Positions 1 to 7,185 of a stretch of 10,374 bases of DNA are shown here, one piece after another; within the stretch, counting starts at the first letter, position 1; every line of letters begins with the position of its first letter. The position numbers and the translations under genes are program-made. The stretch spans positions 1-10,374 of the forward strand of contig SVKT01000048.1 in the NCBI GenBank assembly GCA_015068335.1, written 5' to 3'. The DNA comes from Oscillospiraceae bacterium. Its GTDB lineage: Bacteria; Bacillota; Clostridia; Oscillospirales; Oscillospiraceae. Under the pieces are notes generated by a model. It saw only the letters and a program-made list of their open reading frames with translations. It searched no databases and was not told the DNA's origin.

Positions 1-1
1 C

Positions 2-2374
2 GCCAGGCAACTTTCTTCTTACGGCGGCAGTCTGGAAACGGCGGTCACCGATCTGGAACAGTATCGCCAAAGCGGCACCGCCGTGCTGGTGCTGTGCGGC
101 AGCGAGAGCCGGGCAAAAAACCTCCACCGGATGCTGGAAGAGCGTAACATCCCCGCCGTGCCGGACTGGAACCTGACCGCTATGCCCGGAAAGGGCGAGA
201 TCCGCATCGCCGTGGGCGCGCTCTCGGCCGGCAGCGAGTGGCCGCTGCTGGATCTGGCGGTGCTGACGGAGGGGCAGTTTACTTCTGCGGCAAAGCCGCG
301 GCAGGCGCGGCTGAAAAAGGACTCCAACCGCCAGAAACTGCAATCCTACACAGATCTGACGCCCGGCGATCTGGTGGTCCACGTCCACCACGGCGTGGGC
401 CGCTTTGTGGGCATCCAGAAAATGCCGGTGGATGGCGTCATCAAGGACTATATCAAGATCGCCTACGCCGGGGAGGACTGTTTGTACGTCCCCGCCACGG
501 CGCTGGATCTGGTGAGCAAATACATCGGCGGCGGCGAGGATGCCGACAGCCGGAAACTGAACAAACTGGGCGGCACGGAGTGGGCGAAGCAGAAGACCCG
601 TGCGAAATCCGCGGCAAAGGATCTGGCAAAGGGGCTGACGCAACTCTATGCCGAGCGGCAGCGGCGGCCGGGCTTTGCCTTTTCTCCGGATTCCCCGTGG
701 CAGCGGGAGTTTGAGGACGCCTTCCCCTATGCGGAAACGGAAGACCAACTCCACGCCATCGAGGAGATCAAAAAGGATATGGAAAAGCCCCGGCCTATGG
801 ACCGTCTGCTCTGCGGCGACGTAGGCTACGGCAAAACGGAAGTTGCGCTGCGTGCGGTGATGAAGTGCATTCTGGACGGCAAGCAGGCTGCCCTTCTGGT
901 GCCCACCACGGTGCTGGCCCAGCAGCATTACGCCACCGCGATGGGCCGCTTCAAGGATTTTCCCGTGAAGATCGAGGTGCTCTCCCGCTTCACCTCTCCC
1001 AAGGAACAGAAGCGGATTTTGAGTGCCCTGCGCGCCGGCAGCGTGGATCTGCTCATCGGCACCCACAAACTGCTGCAAAAGGGGATGGAGTTCAAGGATC
1101 TGGGTCTGCTCATCATCGACGAGGAGCAGCGCTTCGGCGTCACCCACAAGGAGAGGCTGAAAGAGATCAGCCGTCAGGTGGACGTCCTGACCCTCTCCGC
1201 CACCCCCATCCCCAGAACGCTGAATATGGCGCTCTCCGGCCTGCGGGATATGAGCACCATCGAGTCGCCGCCCTCCGACCGCCAGACCGTCCAGACCTAT
1301 GTGCTGGAACACGATATGGCCGTGGTGGAAGATGCGATGCGCAAGGAACTCTCCCGTGGCGGTCAGATCTACTATCTCCACAACCGGGTGGAGAGCATCG
1401 ACGTCACTGCCGCCCGCATCCAGAAACTGCTGGGACCCGAGGTGCGCGTGGTCACCGGCCACGGCAAGATGGGCGAGCAGGAACTGTCTGCCGTGATGCA
1501 GGCTATGGTGGACGGCGAGGCGGATGTGCTGGTGTGCACCACCATCATCGAAACCGGCATCGACATCCCCAACGTCAACACCCTCATCATCGAGGATGCG
1601 GATAAGATGGGCCTTGCCCAACTGCACCAACTCCGCGGCCGCATTGGGCGCAGCGCCCGCCGCGCTTACGCCTATCTCACCTTCCGCAAGGGCAAGATCT
1701 TGCAGGAAACGGCGGCCAAGCGGCTCTCCGCTATCCGGGAATATGTGGAGTTCGGCTCCGGCTTCAAGATCGCGATGCGCGATTTGGAGATCCGCGGCGC
1801 CGGCAACCTGCTGGGGCCGGAGCAGTCCGGCTACCTGATGAGCGTGGGCTATGACTTGTACCTGAAACTGTTGGAGGAGGCCGTTTTGGAGGAACGGGGC
1901 GAGGAAAAGAAGATCGAAACGGAGTGCGCCGCCGACCTGACCATCAACGCCAACATCCCCGACAGTTATATCCCCGCCCCGGAGCAGCGGATGGATCTCT
2001 ACCGCCGCATCGCCGCCATCCGCAGCGACGAGGACGCCTCCGACCTGCTGGACGAGATGCTGGACCGCTACGGCGAGGCGCCGAAATCGGTGCTGGCGCT
2101 GCTGGACGTGGCGCTGCTGCGCGCGGCGGCGGCGAAGGCCGGCGTGTCCGATATTTCCCAGAAGAAGGATGTCCTGAAATTCACGCTGGGCATTTTCCGC
2201 CCCGAGGCGCTGGTGGCGGTGTGCGCTCTGGCCAAATACAAATTCCGTCTGACGCTGGCTGCGGGCGACGTGCCCGCCCTGAGCCTGAAACTCCGCCCCG
2301 GCGAGGATGTGCTGGAAACGGCGCTGGCGCTGGTGGAGGATCTGAAACTGGCGTCCGAAAAAGGCGGATCCTGA
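2..2374 (+). CDS. mfd: Transcription-repair coupling factor Mfd, 5'-truncated by the window edge
   Basis: Mfd is a DNA translocase that pushes stalled RNA polymerase off damaged template and recruits the UvrABC excision machinery. About 790 codons are open from base 2 to the TGA at 2372-2374. The family is about 1150 residues, so roughly 360 N-terminal residues lie outside the window. In order I see the end of the UvrB-like module (2-340), the RNA-polymerase-interacting region beginning LTPGDLVVHVHHGVG (356-418), and the superfamily 2 motor. The motor has Walker A GDVGYGKTE (815-841), the DEEQ Walker B box (1118-1129), the SATPIPRTLN motif (near 1195-1224) and the arginine-finger motif LRGRIGRS (1631-1654). 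The TRG-type segment (LEIRGAGNLLG, near 1780-1815) and the C-terminal domain (YIPAPEQRMDLYRRIA, near 1965-2015) follow. All motor residues look intact. The GTG at 83 is internal, not the start. The lipoprotein gene follows after 68 bases with no visible terminator, so cotranscription is likely. Confidence 0.97.
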   Translation, partial: ARQLSSYGGSLETAVTDLEQYRQSGTAVLVLCGSESRAKNLHRMLEERNIPAVPDWNLTAMPGKGEIRIAVGALSAGSEWPLLDLAVLTEGQFTSAAKPRQARLKKDSNRQKLQSYTDLTPGDLVVHVHHGVGRFVGIQKMPVDGVIKDYIKIAYAGEDCLYVPATALDLVSKYIGGGEDADSRKLNKLGGTEWAKQKTRAKSAAKDLAKGLTQLYAERQRRPGFAFSPDSPWQREFEDAFPYAETEDQLHAIEEIKKDMEKPRPMDRLLCGDVGYGKTEVALRAVMKCILDGKQAALLVPTTVLAQQHYATAMGRFKDFPVKIEVLSRFTSPKEQKRILSALRAGSVDLLIGTHKLLQKGMEFKDLGLLIIDEEQRFGVTHKERLKEISRQVDVLTLSATPIPRTLNMALSGLRDMSTIESPPSDRQTVQTYVLEHDMAVVEDAMRKELSRGGQIYYLHNRVESIDVTAARIQKLLGPEVRVVTGHGKMGEQELSAVMQAMVDGEADVLVCTTIIETGIDIPNVNTLIIEDADKMGLAQLHQLRGRIGRSARRAYAYLTFRKGKILQETAAKRLSAIREYVEFGSGFKIAMRDLEIRGAGNLLGPEQSGYLMSVGYDLYLKLLEEAVLEERGEEKKIETECAADLTINANIPDSYIPAPEQRMDLYRRIAAIRSDEDASDLLDEMLDRYGEAPKSVLALLDVALLRAAAAKAGVSDISQKKDVLKFTLGIFRPEALVAVCALAKYKFRLTLAAGDVPALSLKLRPGEDVLETALALVEDLKLASEKGGS

Positions 2375-2442
2375 AAAAATGGCATAACGCGTCCCTTTCC
2401 CGCATATAGATGGAAAGATGACCGGGGAGAGGAGCGTGCGCT

Positions 2443-3471
2443 ATGAAAAAAGGTATGATCGTGCTGACCCTGTTGCTGTGCCTGACACTCTCCGCCTGCG
2501 GCGGCGAGAAGGAGGCGGAACAGGGTCAGCAGTCGTTTCTGGGGAAAACCATAGGCCTGGCGGAGGATGCGGTGCTACTGAAAGTGGACGGGCGGGAGGT
2601 CGCCGCGTGGCAGTATCTCTACTGGTTGAACCGCGGCTGGGAGACCGTGTGCCGGCAGTACGGCGCCGGCGACGCCGGCGTGGACTGGGAAACGCCGGTG
2701 GAGGGCGGCACGCTGGCGGGCTACGTAAAGCAGCAGGCATTGGAGAATACGATTTTGTACGCCACGGTGGAAAACTGGGCGGAGAAATATGACTGCACCC
2801 TGACGGAGGCGGAGAAGCGGGAACTTGCCGCGGAGTGGGACACGCAGGCGGCAGAGCGGGGCGGCGAAGCCATCTATCTGGCAGAACTGGCGAAGCAGGG
2901 GCTGGACCGCACCCGGGCCGAGGCGCTCTCCGCCGTGGGTGTGCAGTACGGAAAACTTCTCCGCTTCTGCCGCACGGAGGGGAGCCCCCTGTGCCCCGAT
3001 GACGCCGCGCTGGCAGCCTACGCCGACGCTGTGGGCGTCCTGACCGTGGATCGCATCCTCATTGCCGGCGGAGAGGACCGGGAGGCCGCCCGGCAAAAGG
3101 CGGCGGAGGTGTTTTCAACGCTGAACAACGCCCCGGATCAGGCGGCGGCCTTTGACGCGCTGGCAAAGGAGGGGGATGACCCCGCCGGCGCGCGCACCGT
3201 CACCCGCGGCGGCGGAATGCTTCCTGCCGCGCTGGAAGAGGCGGCCGCGGCGCTGGCCGTGGGGCAGTTTTCCGGGATCCTGGAATCGGAGGAGGGCTTC
3301 TCCATTCTCAAACGGCTGCCTCCGGTGCGGGAAGAACTGCTGGACCGATACTTTGACGCGCTGCTGCTGTCCGCGGCGGCGGAGGCCTTTGTGGCTCAGA
3401 CGCAGGAATACGCGGAACTGGATGTGGTGGACTTTGACATTGGCAGACGGGCGCTGACCCCTGCCTCCTGA
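2443..3471 (+). CDS. PrsA/SurA-type peptidyl-prolyl isomerase-like lipoprotein
   Basis: Predicted extracytoplasmic foldase of 342 residues anchored to the outer membrane face by lipid. Residues 1-18 are a lipoprotein signal peptide (KK, then a hydrophobic core) ending in the lipobox LSAC with the lipidated Cys19. A SurA_N/PrsA-like helical region follows (about 42-195, beginning with a V-x-VDGREV strand as in this family). A parvulin-like rotamase region covers about 200-292, recognisable by VDRILI, FDALAKEGDD, the RGGGML turn and EEGFSIL. The two histidines usual in parvulins (HIL and YHI positions) appear replaced by Arg204 and Ser287, so catalysis may be lost and a holdase role is possible. 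The start is supported by GGGGAGAGGAG at 2424-2434, eight bases before the ATG. A peptidyl-prolyl isomerase gene next to mfd is, from memory, a common clostridial arrangement. Family assignment is fairly sure; activity and clients are unknown. Confidence 0.85.
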   Translation: MKKGMIVLTLLLCLTLSACGGEKEAEQGQQSFLGKTIGLAEDAVLLKVDGREVAAWQYLYWLNRGWETVCRQYGAGDAGVDWETPVEGGTLAGYVKQQALENTILYATVENWAEKYDCTLTEAEKRELAAEWDTQAAERGGEAIYLAELAKQGLDRTRAEALSAVGVQYGKLLRFCRTEGSPLCPDDAALAAYADAVGVLTVDRILIAGGEDREAARQKAAEVFSTLNNAPDQAAAFDALAKEGDDPAGARTVTRGGGMLPAALEEAAAALAVGQFSGILESEEGFSILKRLPPVREELLDRYFDALLLSAAAEAFVAQTQEYAELDVVDFDIGRRALTPAS

Positions 3472-3485
3472 CGCTGCCTGCTCAC

Positions 3486-3514
3486 CCGGAAACGAAATCC
3501 CGGAAGTTCCGGAA
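3486..3514. promoter_or_regulatory. Candidate operator: three CCGGAA copies with a dyad
   Basis: CCGGAA occurs at 3486-3491, 3500-3505 and 3509-3514. The second and third overlap a perfect dyad, CCGGAA-G-TTCCGG (3500-3512), and TTCCGGAA (3507-3514) is itself palindromic. The cluster ends 18 bases before the -35 box of the thiolase promoter, where an activator or repressor could bind. I do not recognise it as the site of a known regulator. Chance occurrence in GC-rich DNA is possible. Confidence 0.35.
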
Positions 3515-3532
3515 AAGTGACAAAGAATGGCA

Positions 3533-3561
3533 TTGACGCACAGGAAAAAACCGCATATAAT
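3533..3561 (+). promoter_or_regulatory. Near-consensus sigma-A promoter for the thiolase gene
   Basis: A -35 box TTGACG (3533-3538) and a perfect -10 box TATAAT (3556-3561) are separated by exactly 17 bases. Transcription should start near 3567-3569, giving a leader of about 114 bases before the ATG at 3682. This is the strongest promoter visible in the window, and it fits the high expression usual for a fermentative thiolase. Confidence 0.88.
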
Positions 3562-3567
3562 CAAAAA

Positions 3568-3681
3568 TGAGGAAATCTGCGGCCTGTTTGCAAGGCACAG
3601 GGCCGCAACCCACACAAATTTGCAAACCGGAGCGGGCGTGCGGCCCGCCCAAGAAAAAGAACAGAAAACGGAGGAATTTCT
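3568..3681 (+). promoter_or_regulatory. Structured 5' leader of the thiolase mRNA
   Basis: The predicted transcript leader holds two GC-rich hairpins. The first pairs 3579-3587 with 3597-3606 (nine pairs, one bulged G at 3600, nine-base loop). The second pairs GCGGGC (3632-3637) with GCCCGC (3643-3648) around a five-base loop. The first loop carries TTGCAA (3588-3593), which can pair with TTGCAA at 3620-3625; extended to 3586-3593 with 3620-3627 this gives eight pairs, a possible pseudoknot or alternative fold. Neither hairpin has a T-tract, so they are not terminators. The ribosome binding site GGAGG (3670-3674) lies unpaired, seven bases before the ATG. No known riboswitch class was recognised. 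Confidence 0.45.
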
Positions 3682-4935
3682 ATGAAAGACCTGTACATCG
3701 TGAATTGTTGCAGAACCGCCATCGGCTCCTTCGGCGGCTCCCTGAAAAACACCCCTGCTGCCGAAATGGGCGCCATCGTCGTCAAGGAAGCCCTGAACCG
3801 CGCCGGCGTGAAGCCCGAGCAGGTTGACGAAGTGATGTTCGGCTGCATCCTGACCGCAGGCATCGGCCAGAACGTTGCCCGTCAGGTGGCCGTGAAGGCC
3901 GGCATCCCCTATGCCATCCCCGCCTACACCGTGGGTATGGTCTGCGGCTCCGGTATGAAGACCGTCATCGAAGGCGCCCGTTCCATCCTGGCCGGCGACG
4001 CCGACATCGTGGTCTGCGGCGGTACCGAGAATATGAGCGCCGCTCCCTATGCTCTGCCCGCAGAGCGCTGGGGCGCCCGTATGGGCAACGGCAAGGTCGT
4101 TGATACGATGATCAACGAGGGCCTGTGGGACGTGTTCAACAACTACCATATGGGCACCACCGCCGAGAACATCAACGACATCTGGGGCATCACCCGCGAG
4201 GAGCAGGACGCTTTTGCCGCCGCTTCCCAGCAGAAGGCTGAGGCCGCTCAGGCCGCCGGCCGTTTCGACGACGAGATCGTTGCCGTCCCCGTGAAGGTCA
4301 AGAAGGACATCGTCGAGTTCAAGCGCGACGAGTATCCCAAGGCCGGCGTCACCGCCGAGAGCGTTGCCAAACTGCGTGGTGCATTCCCCGTCCTGCCCGA
4401 GACCGTGAACGTTGTTCACACCTTCGAGCCCACCGGCATCCACGCCGAGGACGCTGACAAGCACGTCCAGCGCGTTACCGCCGCCAACGCCTCCGGCATC
4501 AACGACGGCGCTGCCGCCATCATCCTGGCTTCCGGCGAGGCTGTTGAAAAGTACGGCTTGAAGCCTATGGCCAAACTGACCGGCTGGGGTCAGGGCGGCG
4601 TCGATCCCCAGATTATGGGCGTCGGCCCCGTGCCCGCTTCCCGTGCCGCTATGGCCAAGGCCGGCGTCACCATCGACGAGATCGACCTGATCGAGGCCAA
4701 CGAGGCCTTCGCCGCACAGTCCATCGCTGTGGGCCGTGAACTGGGCTTCGATATGGCCAAGGTCAACGTCAACGGCGGCGCCATCGCTCTGGGCCATCCC
4801 GTCGGCGCTTCCGGCGCCCGTATCATCGTCACTCTGGTGCACGAACTGGCCAAGCGCGAGGACGCCAAGCGCGGTCTGGCTACCCTGTGCATCGGCGGCG
4901 GTCAGGGCACTGCCGTTGTGGTGGAGAAGTGCTGA
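3682..4935 (+). CDS. thlA: Acetyl-CoA C-acetyltransferase (biosynthetic-type thiolase)
   Basis: Cytoplasmic enzyme that condenses two acetyl-CoA to acetoacetyl-CoA (reversible), the entry step of butyrate/C4 formation in fermentative clostridia. The catalytic set is present: nucleophile Cys88 in VCGSGM, Asn340 in NEAFAAQ, His372 in GHPVGASG and Cys403 in CIGGGQG. At 417 residues it is about 25 longer than the usual 392. The extra length lies at about residues 239-262 (4396-4467), between LRGAFPVL and the conserved TAANASGIND, in or beside the loop domain that contacts CoA. The position three before the nucleophile is Gly85, where many relatives have Asn. GGAGG at 3670-3674 fixes the start. 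The gene has its own strong promoter and terminator and no adjacent crt, hbd or bcd, so it is monocistronic here. Thiolase identity is sure; acetyl-CoA specificity and the gene symbol are by family resemblance. Confidence 0.93.
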   Translation: MKDLYIVNCCRTAIGSFGGSLKNTPAAEMGAIVVKEALNRAGVKPEQVDEVMFGCILTAGIGQNVARQVAVKAGIPYAIPAYTVGMVCGSGMKTVIEGARSILAGDADIVVCGGTENMSAAPYALPAERWGARMGNGKVVDTMINEGLWDVFNNYHMGTTAENINDIWGITREEQDAFAAASQQKAEAAQAAGRFDDEIVAVPVKVKKDIVEFKRDEYPKAGVTAESVAKLRGAFPVLPETVNVVHTFEPTGIHAEDADKHVQRVTAANASGINDGAAAIILASGEAVEKYGLKPMAKLTGWGQGGVDPQIMGVGPVPASRAAMAKAGVTIDEIDLIEANEAFAAQSIAVGRELGFDMAKVNVNGGAIALGHPVGASGARIIVTLVHELAKREDAKRGLATLCIGGGQGTAVVVEKC

Positions 4936-4969
4936 TCTGCTTCCCGCACCCGCAAAGTTGAATCGAACC

Positions 4970-5001
4970 ACCGGGCGGAGTTGTTGCTCCGCCCGGTTTT
5001 T
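4970..5001 (+). terminator. Rho-independent terminator of the thiolase gene
   Basis: CCGGGCGGAG (4971-4980) pairs perfectly with CTCCGCCCGG (4987-4996) around the loop TTGTTG, and A4970-T4997 can add an eleventh pair. A run of five T follows (4997-5001). It lies 35 bases after the thiolase stop codon. Confidence 0.92.
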
Positions 5002-5021
5002 CCATACCCGTAAAGCCGCGC

Positions 5022-5053
5022 AAAAAACCGGAGCAGCCATCGCTGCTCCGGTT
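5022..5053 (-). terminator. Rho-independent terminator of the Na/Pi cotransporter gene
   Basis: A 12-pair stem (5026-5037 with 5042-5053) closes a four-base loop. Read on the - strand it is followed by six T (complement of A5022-5027). It lies 22 bases past the end of the - strand gene and is separate from the thiolase terminator, so the convergent genes each have their own stop signal. Confidence 0.9.
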
Positions 5054-5075
5054 CGGTTCTGTATGGGGGCTTGTC

Positions 5076-6824
5076 TTACACTTCCGGAAGTTTGTACGTT
5101 TCCATATCCTTTTCCAGAGAGGAAACGAAACTGCCGGCATCCTTCACGTTGTGCAGATATGCGTGGCGGTCCATCTCCTCGCCGCGCTCCTCGATGACGG
5201 AAACGGCCAGGTTGGAGCAGTGGTCGGAAACGCGTTCCCAGTTGGTCAGCAGGTCGTTGAGCACGAAGCCCAACTGAATGGTGCATTCGCCCTTCTGCAA
5301 GCGGTGGATGTGACGCAGACGGATCTCCTCGCTGAGGTGGTCGATGGTCTCTTCCAGAGGCTCCACGGTGGCGGCGAGGGCGGGATCGTCGTTGGCGAAA
5401 GCGGTGAAGGCGCGGTCCATAATGTCTTCCAGGGCGGAGAGCATCACGGTCAGTTCGCGCTTGGCGGCCTCGGAGAAGTGCAGATCCTTCTCTTCCATCT
5501 CCTGGGCGGCTTCCTGCAAGTTCAGGGAGTGGTCGCCGATGCGCTCAAAGTCGCCGATGGCGTGGAGCAGCAGGGACACGGTGCGGATGTCGTCCATAGA
5601 CACGCCGTGCTGGGAGATCTGGACCAAATAGTTGCCCAGACGGTCCTCGTAGATGTCCAGTTTATCCTCGTTTTCAAGGATCTCGGTGGCGCGGGCATCG
5701 CTGTAATCCGTCAACTGACGGACGGAGAGGATCGTGTTCTGATGCGCCAGTTCGGCCATCTGCTTGGTCATAGCAACGCATTCGCTGACGGCAACGCCGG
5801 GGGTGCGCAGCAGGCGGGGATCCAGGAAGGCGAACTGCTCGGCGGCAGCCTCCACGGGGATGGCTCTCCGCGCCAGTTTTTCCAACTGGCGGGAGAAGGG
5901 CAGGAGCAGCACGGTGGTGAACACGTTAAAGATGGTGTGGCACAGGGCGATGCCGCCGACACCGATCACGCTGTCCATAAAGGGGAAGTGGAAGATCAAA
6001 TCGCCGCCGAAGAACAGGATCAGGCACGCGGCGGTGCCGATGACGTTAAAGGAGATATGCACAACGCTCACGCGCTTGGCGTTGCGGTTGACGCCGATGG
6101 AGGAGATCAGCGCGGTGACGCAGGTGCCGATGTTCTGACCCATAATGATGGGGATGGCCATACCATAGGTAATGGAGCCGGTGAGGGCCAGCGCCTGCAA
6201 AATACCCACGGAGGCGGCGGAGGACTGGATGATGCCGGTGAACACCGCGCCCACCAGAACGCCCAGCAGGGGATTGTTGAAGGCGGTCATCAACCGGGCA
6301 AACTCGGGCATATCCGCCAGAGGGGCCACAGAACTGCTCATCAGTTCCATACCGTACATCAGGATGGAGAAGCCCATCATAATGCGGCCGATGTCGCGGC
6401 GCTTCTGCTTTTTGGAGGCCATAATGAGCAGAATGCCGATGAGGGCCACCACGGGGGAGAAGTTCTTGGGTTTGAGGAGGTTGAGGAAGAGGTTCTGGCT
6501 CTCGATGCCCGTCAGGGACAGGATCCACGCCGTCAGGGTGGTGCCGATGTTGGAGCCCATAATCACGCCGATGGTCTGACCCAGTTCCATCACGCCGGAG
6601 TTGACCAGGCCGACCAGCATAACGGTCATCGCGGAAGAGGACTGAATGGCGATGGTGATGCCGGCGCCCAGCAGCAGGCTCTTGAAGGGGTTGGAGGTCA
6701 TCTGTTTGAGCAGACGTTCCAACTTGCCGCCCGCCATTTTTTCCAGACTCTTGGACATAACAGTCATACCGTACAGGAAGAAGGCAAGGCCGCCGCATAA
6801 GGTAAAGAGGGAGAAGATATCCAT
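5076..6824 (-). CDS. Na+/phosphate cotransporter family protein with C-terminal PhoU-like domain
   Basis: Predicted inner-membrane protein of 582 residues, of the bacterial Na/Pi-cotransporter (YjbB/NptA-like) family; such proteins move phosphate with sodium or export it. The N-terminal membrane half (about 1-320) contains the family's inverted repeat signatures: QSSSA (61-65) with GSNIGTT (90-96), and QSSAA (200-204) with GQNIGTC (229-235). The soluble C-terminal part (about 345-565) is a two-unit PhoU-like helical domain with metal-binding-type motifs FERIGDH (426-432) and ERVSDH (530-535). The start is supported by AAGGAG (complement of 6832-6837) seven bases upstream. The length is typical and nothing is broken. 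The gene is monocistronic: terminator at 5022-5053 downstream, and a divergent operon upstream. The PhoU domain presumably senses or gates in response to phosphate status (inference). No pst or phoR gene is nearby. Direction of transport and the ion used are not readable from sequence. Confidence 0.93.
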   Translation of the reverse strand: MDIFSLFTLCGGLAFFLYGMTVMSKSLEKMAGGKLERLLKQMTSNPFKSLLLGAGITIAIQSSSAMTVMLVGLVNSGVMELGQTIGVIMGSNIGTTLTAWILSLTGIESQNLFLNLLKPKNFSPVVALIGILLIMASKKQKRRDIGRIMMGFSILMYGMELMSSSVAPLADMPEFARLMTAFNNPLLGVLVGAVFTGIIQSSAASVGILQALALTGSITYGMAIPIIMGQNIGTCVTALISSIGVNRNAKRVSVVHISFNVIGTAACLILFFGGDLIFHFPFMDSVIGVGGIALCHTIFNVFTTVLLLPFSRQLEKLARRAIPVEAAAEQFAFLDPRLLRTPGVAVSECVAMTKQMAELAHQNTILSVRQLTDYSDARATEILENEDKLDIYEDRLGNYLVQISQHGVSMDDIRTVSLLLHAIGDFERIGDHSLNLQEAAQEMEEKDLHFSEAAKRELTVMLSALEDIMDRAFTAFANDDPALAATVEPLEETIDHLSEEIRLRHIHRLQKGECTIQLGFVLNDLLTNWERVSDHCSNLAVSVIEERGEEMDRHAYLHNVKDAGSFVSSLEKDMETYKLPEV

Positions 6825-6851
6825 TCCAATACTCCTTTTTTATGATCGGTC

Positions 6852-6864
6852 TTACAGTGTGTAA
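6852..6864. promoter_or_regulatory. Candidate operator palindrome TTACA-GTG-TGTAA
   Basis: A perfect 5+5 inverted repeat with a three-base spacer lies between the candidate - strand promoter and the ribosome binding site of the Na/Pi transporter gene, a typical repressor position. It resembles TACA-N2-TGTA boxes of CopY/BlaI-type repressors, but its spacer is one base longer, so I do not assign a regulator. Confidence 0.35.
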
Positions 6865-6876
6865 ATTATATTTCCA

Positions 6877-6905
6877 TTTTTACCTATCTTATATTATATC
6901 GTCAA
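6877..6905 (-). promoter_or_regulatory. Candidate promoter of the Na/Pi cotransporter gene
   Basis: On the - strand, TTGACG (complement of 6900-6905) is followed after 17 bases by TAAAAA (complement of 6877-6882), a 4/6 match to the -10 consensus. Two better TATAAT hexamers occur nearby (complement of 6893-6898 and of 6865-6870) but lack a convincing -35 at the right distance. A promoter in this AT-rich stretch is likely; the exact boxes are uncertain. Confidence 0.45.
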
Positions 6906-7128
6906 AGAGGCCGTTTGAGAAGTGGCGGAATCAACAAATAAAAGATTTGACGAAAAAAGGGAAAAAAGCAAAAAATTCCGAACAAAATGAGGCAAAAACA
7001 GCCGTTGGAGAAAGGAAACGTGCAAAAACGAACAGGAAGAAACGAGATTTTTTCGCCGCTTTGCCTGCGCTTTTTTCACAGAACCGCGACAAGAAATCGT
7101 CAAGAAGACAGGGGGCGGAATGCCGCAC

Positions 7129-7157
7129 TTGAAAGGCGGTCCCATCCGTGATAAACT
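7129..7157 (+). promoter_or_regulatory. Promoter of the DUF1538/PII-like operon (extended -10)
   Basis: TTGAAA (7129-7134) and TAAACT (7152-7157) are separated by 17 bases, and TGA at 7149-7151 supplies an extended -10 TGn element. Transcription should begin near 7164, leaving a leader of about 28 bases before the ATG at 7192. This excludes the in-frame upstream ATG at 7120 as a start from this promoter. Confidence 0.65.
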
Positions 7158-7180
7158 GATAAAATCAAATGCTTTCGGGA

Positions 7181-7185
7181 AAGGA
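7181..7185 (+). promoter_or_regulatory. Ribosome binding site selecting the start at 7192
   Basis: AAGGA lies six bases before the ATG at 7192 (within GGGAAAGGA, 7177-7185 region). It favours this start over the in-frame ATG at 7120, which would add 24 residues of no family resemblance and would lie upstream of the predicted transcription start. Confidence 0.7.

Noticed and set aside
865..1605. + strand frame inside mfd (246 codons)
   Set aside because: Out-of-frame overlap with intact Mfd helicase motifs; Arg/Gly/His-rich translation without a domain.
2375..2442. Possible promoter between mfd and the lipoprotein gene (TATAGA at 2405-2410)
   Set aside because: No -35-like hexamer 16-18 bases upstream; the 68-base gap fits cotranscription with mfd.
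3632..3648. GC hairpin in the thiolase leader considered as an attenuator terminator
   Set aside because: No T-tract follows; the downstream sequence is A-rich.
3567..3827. Small + strand frame beginning at the predicted transcription start of the thiolase mRNA (86 codons)
   Set aside because: The start codon would be at or before the 5' end of the transcript, with no ribosome binding site, and it overlaps the thiolase gene. A leader peptide is not supported.
3115..5286. Very long - strand reading frame (723 codons) rich in Gly, Ala and His
   Set aside because: It lies antisense to the lipoprotein and thiolase genes and even crosses two terminators. Its low-complexity composition is what the reverse strand of GC-rich biased codons produces; no domain, no ribosome binding site.
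5151..6800. Long + strand reading frame (549 codons), His/Gln/Gly-rich
   Set aside because: Antisense shadow of the clearly homologous Na/Pi cotransporter gene, with no recognisable domain.
6842..7132. Lys/Arg-rich + strand frame (96 codons) in the AT-rich intergenic region
   Set aside because: No ribosome binding site; composition follows the A-rich DNA; it overlaps the divergent promoter elements of the Na/Pi gene and the promoter of the DUF1538 operon.
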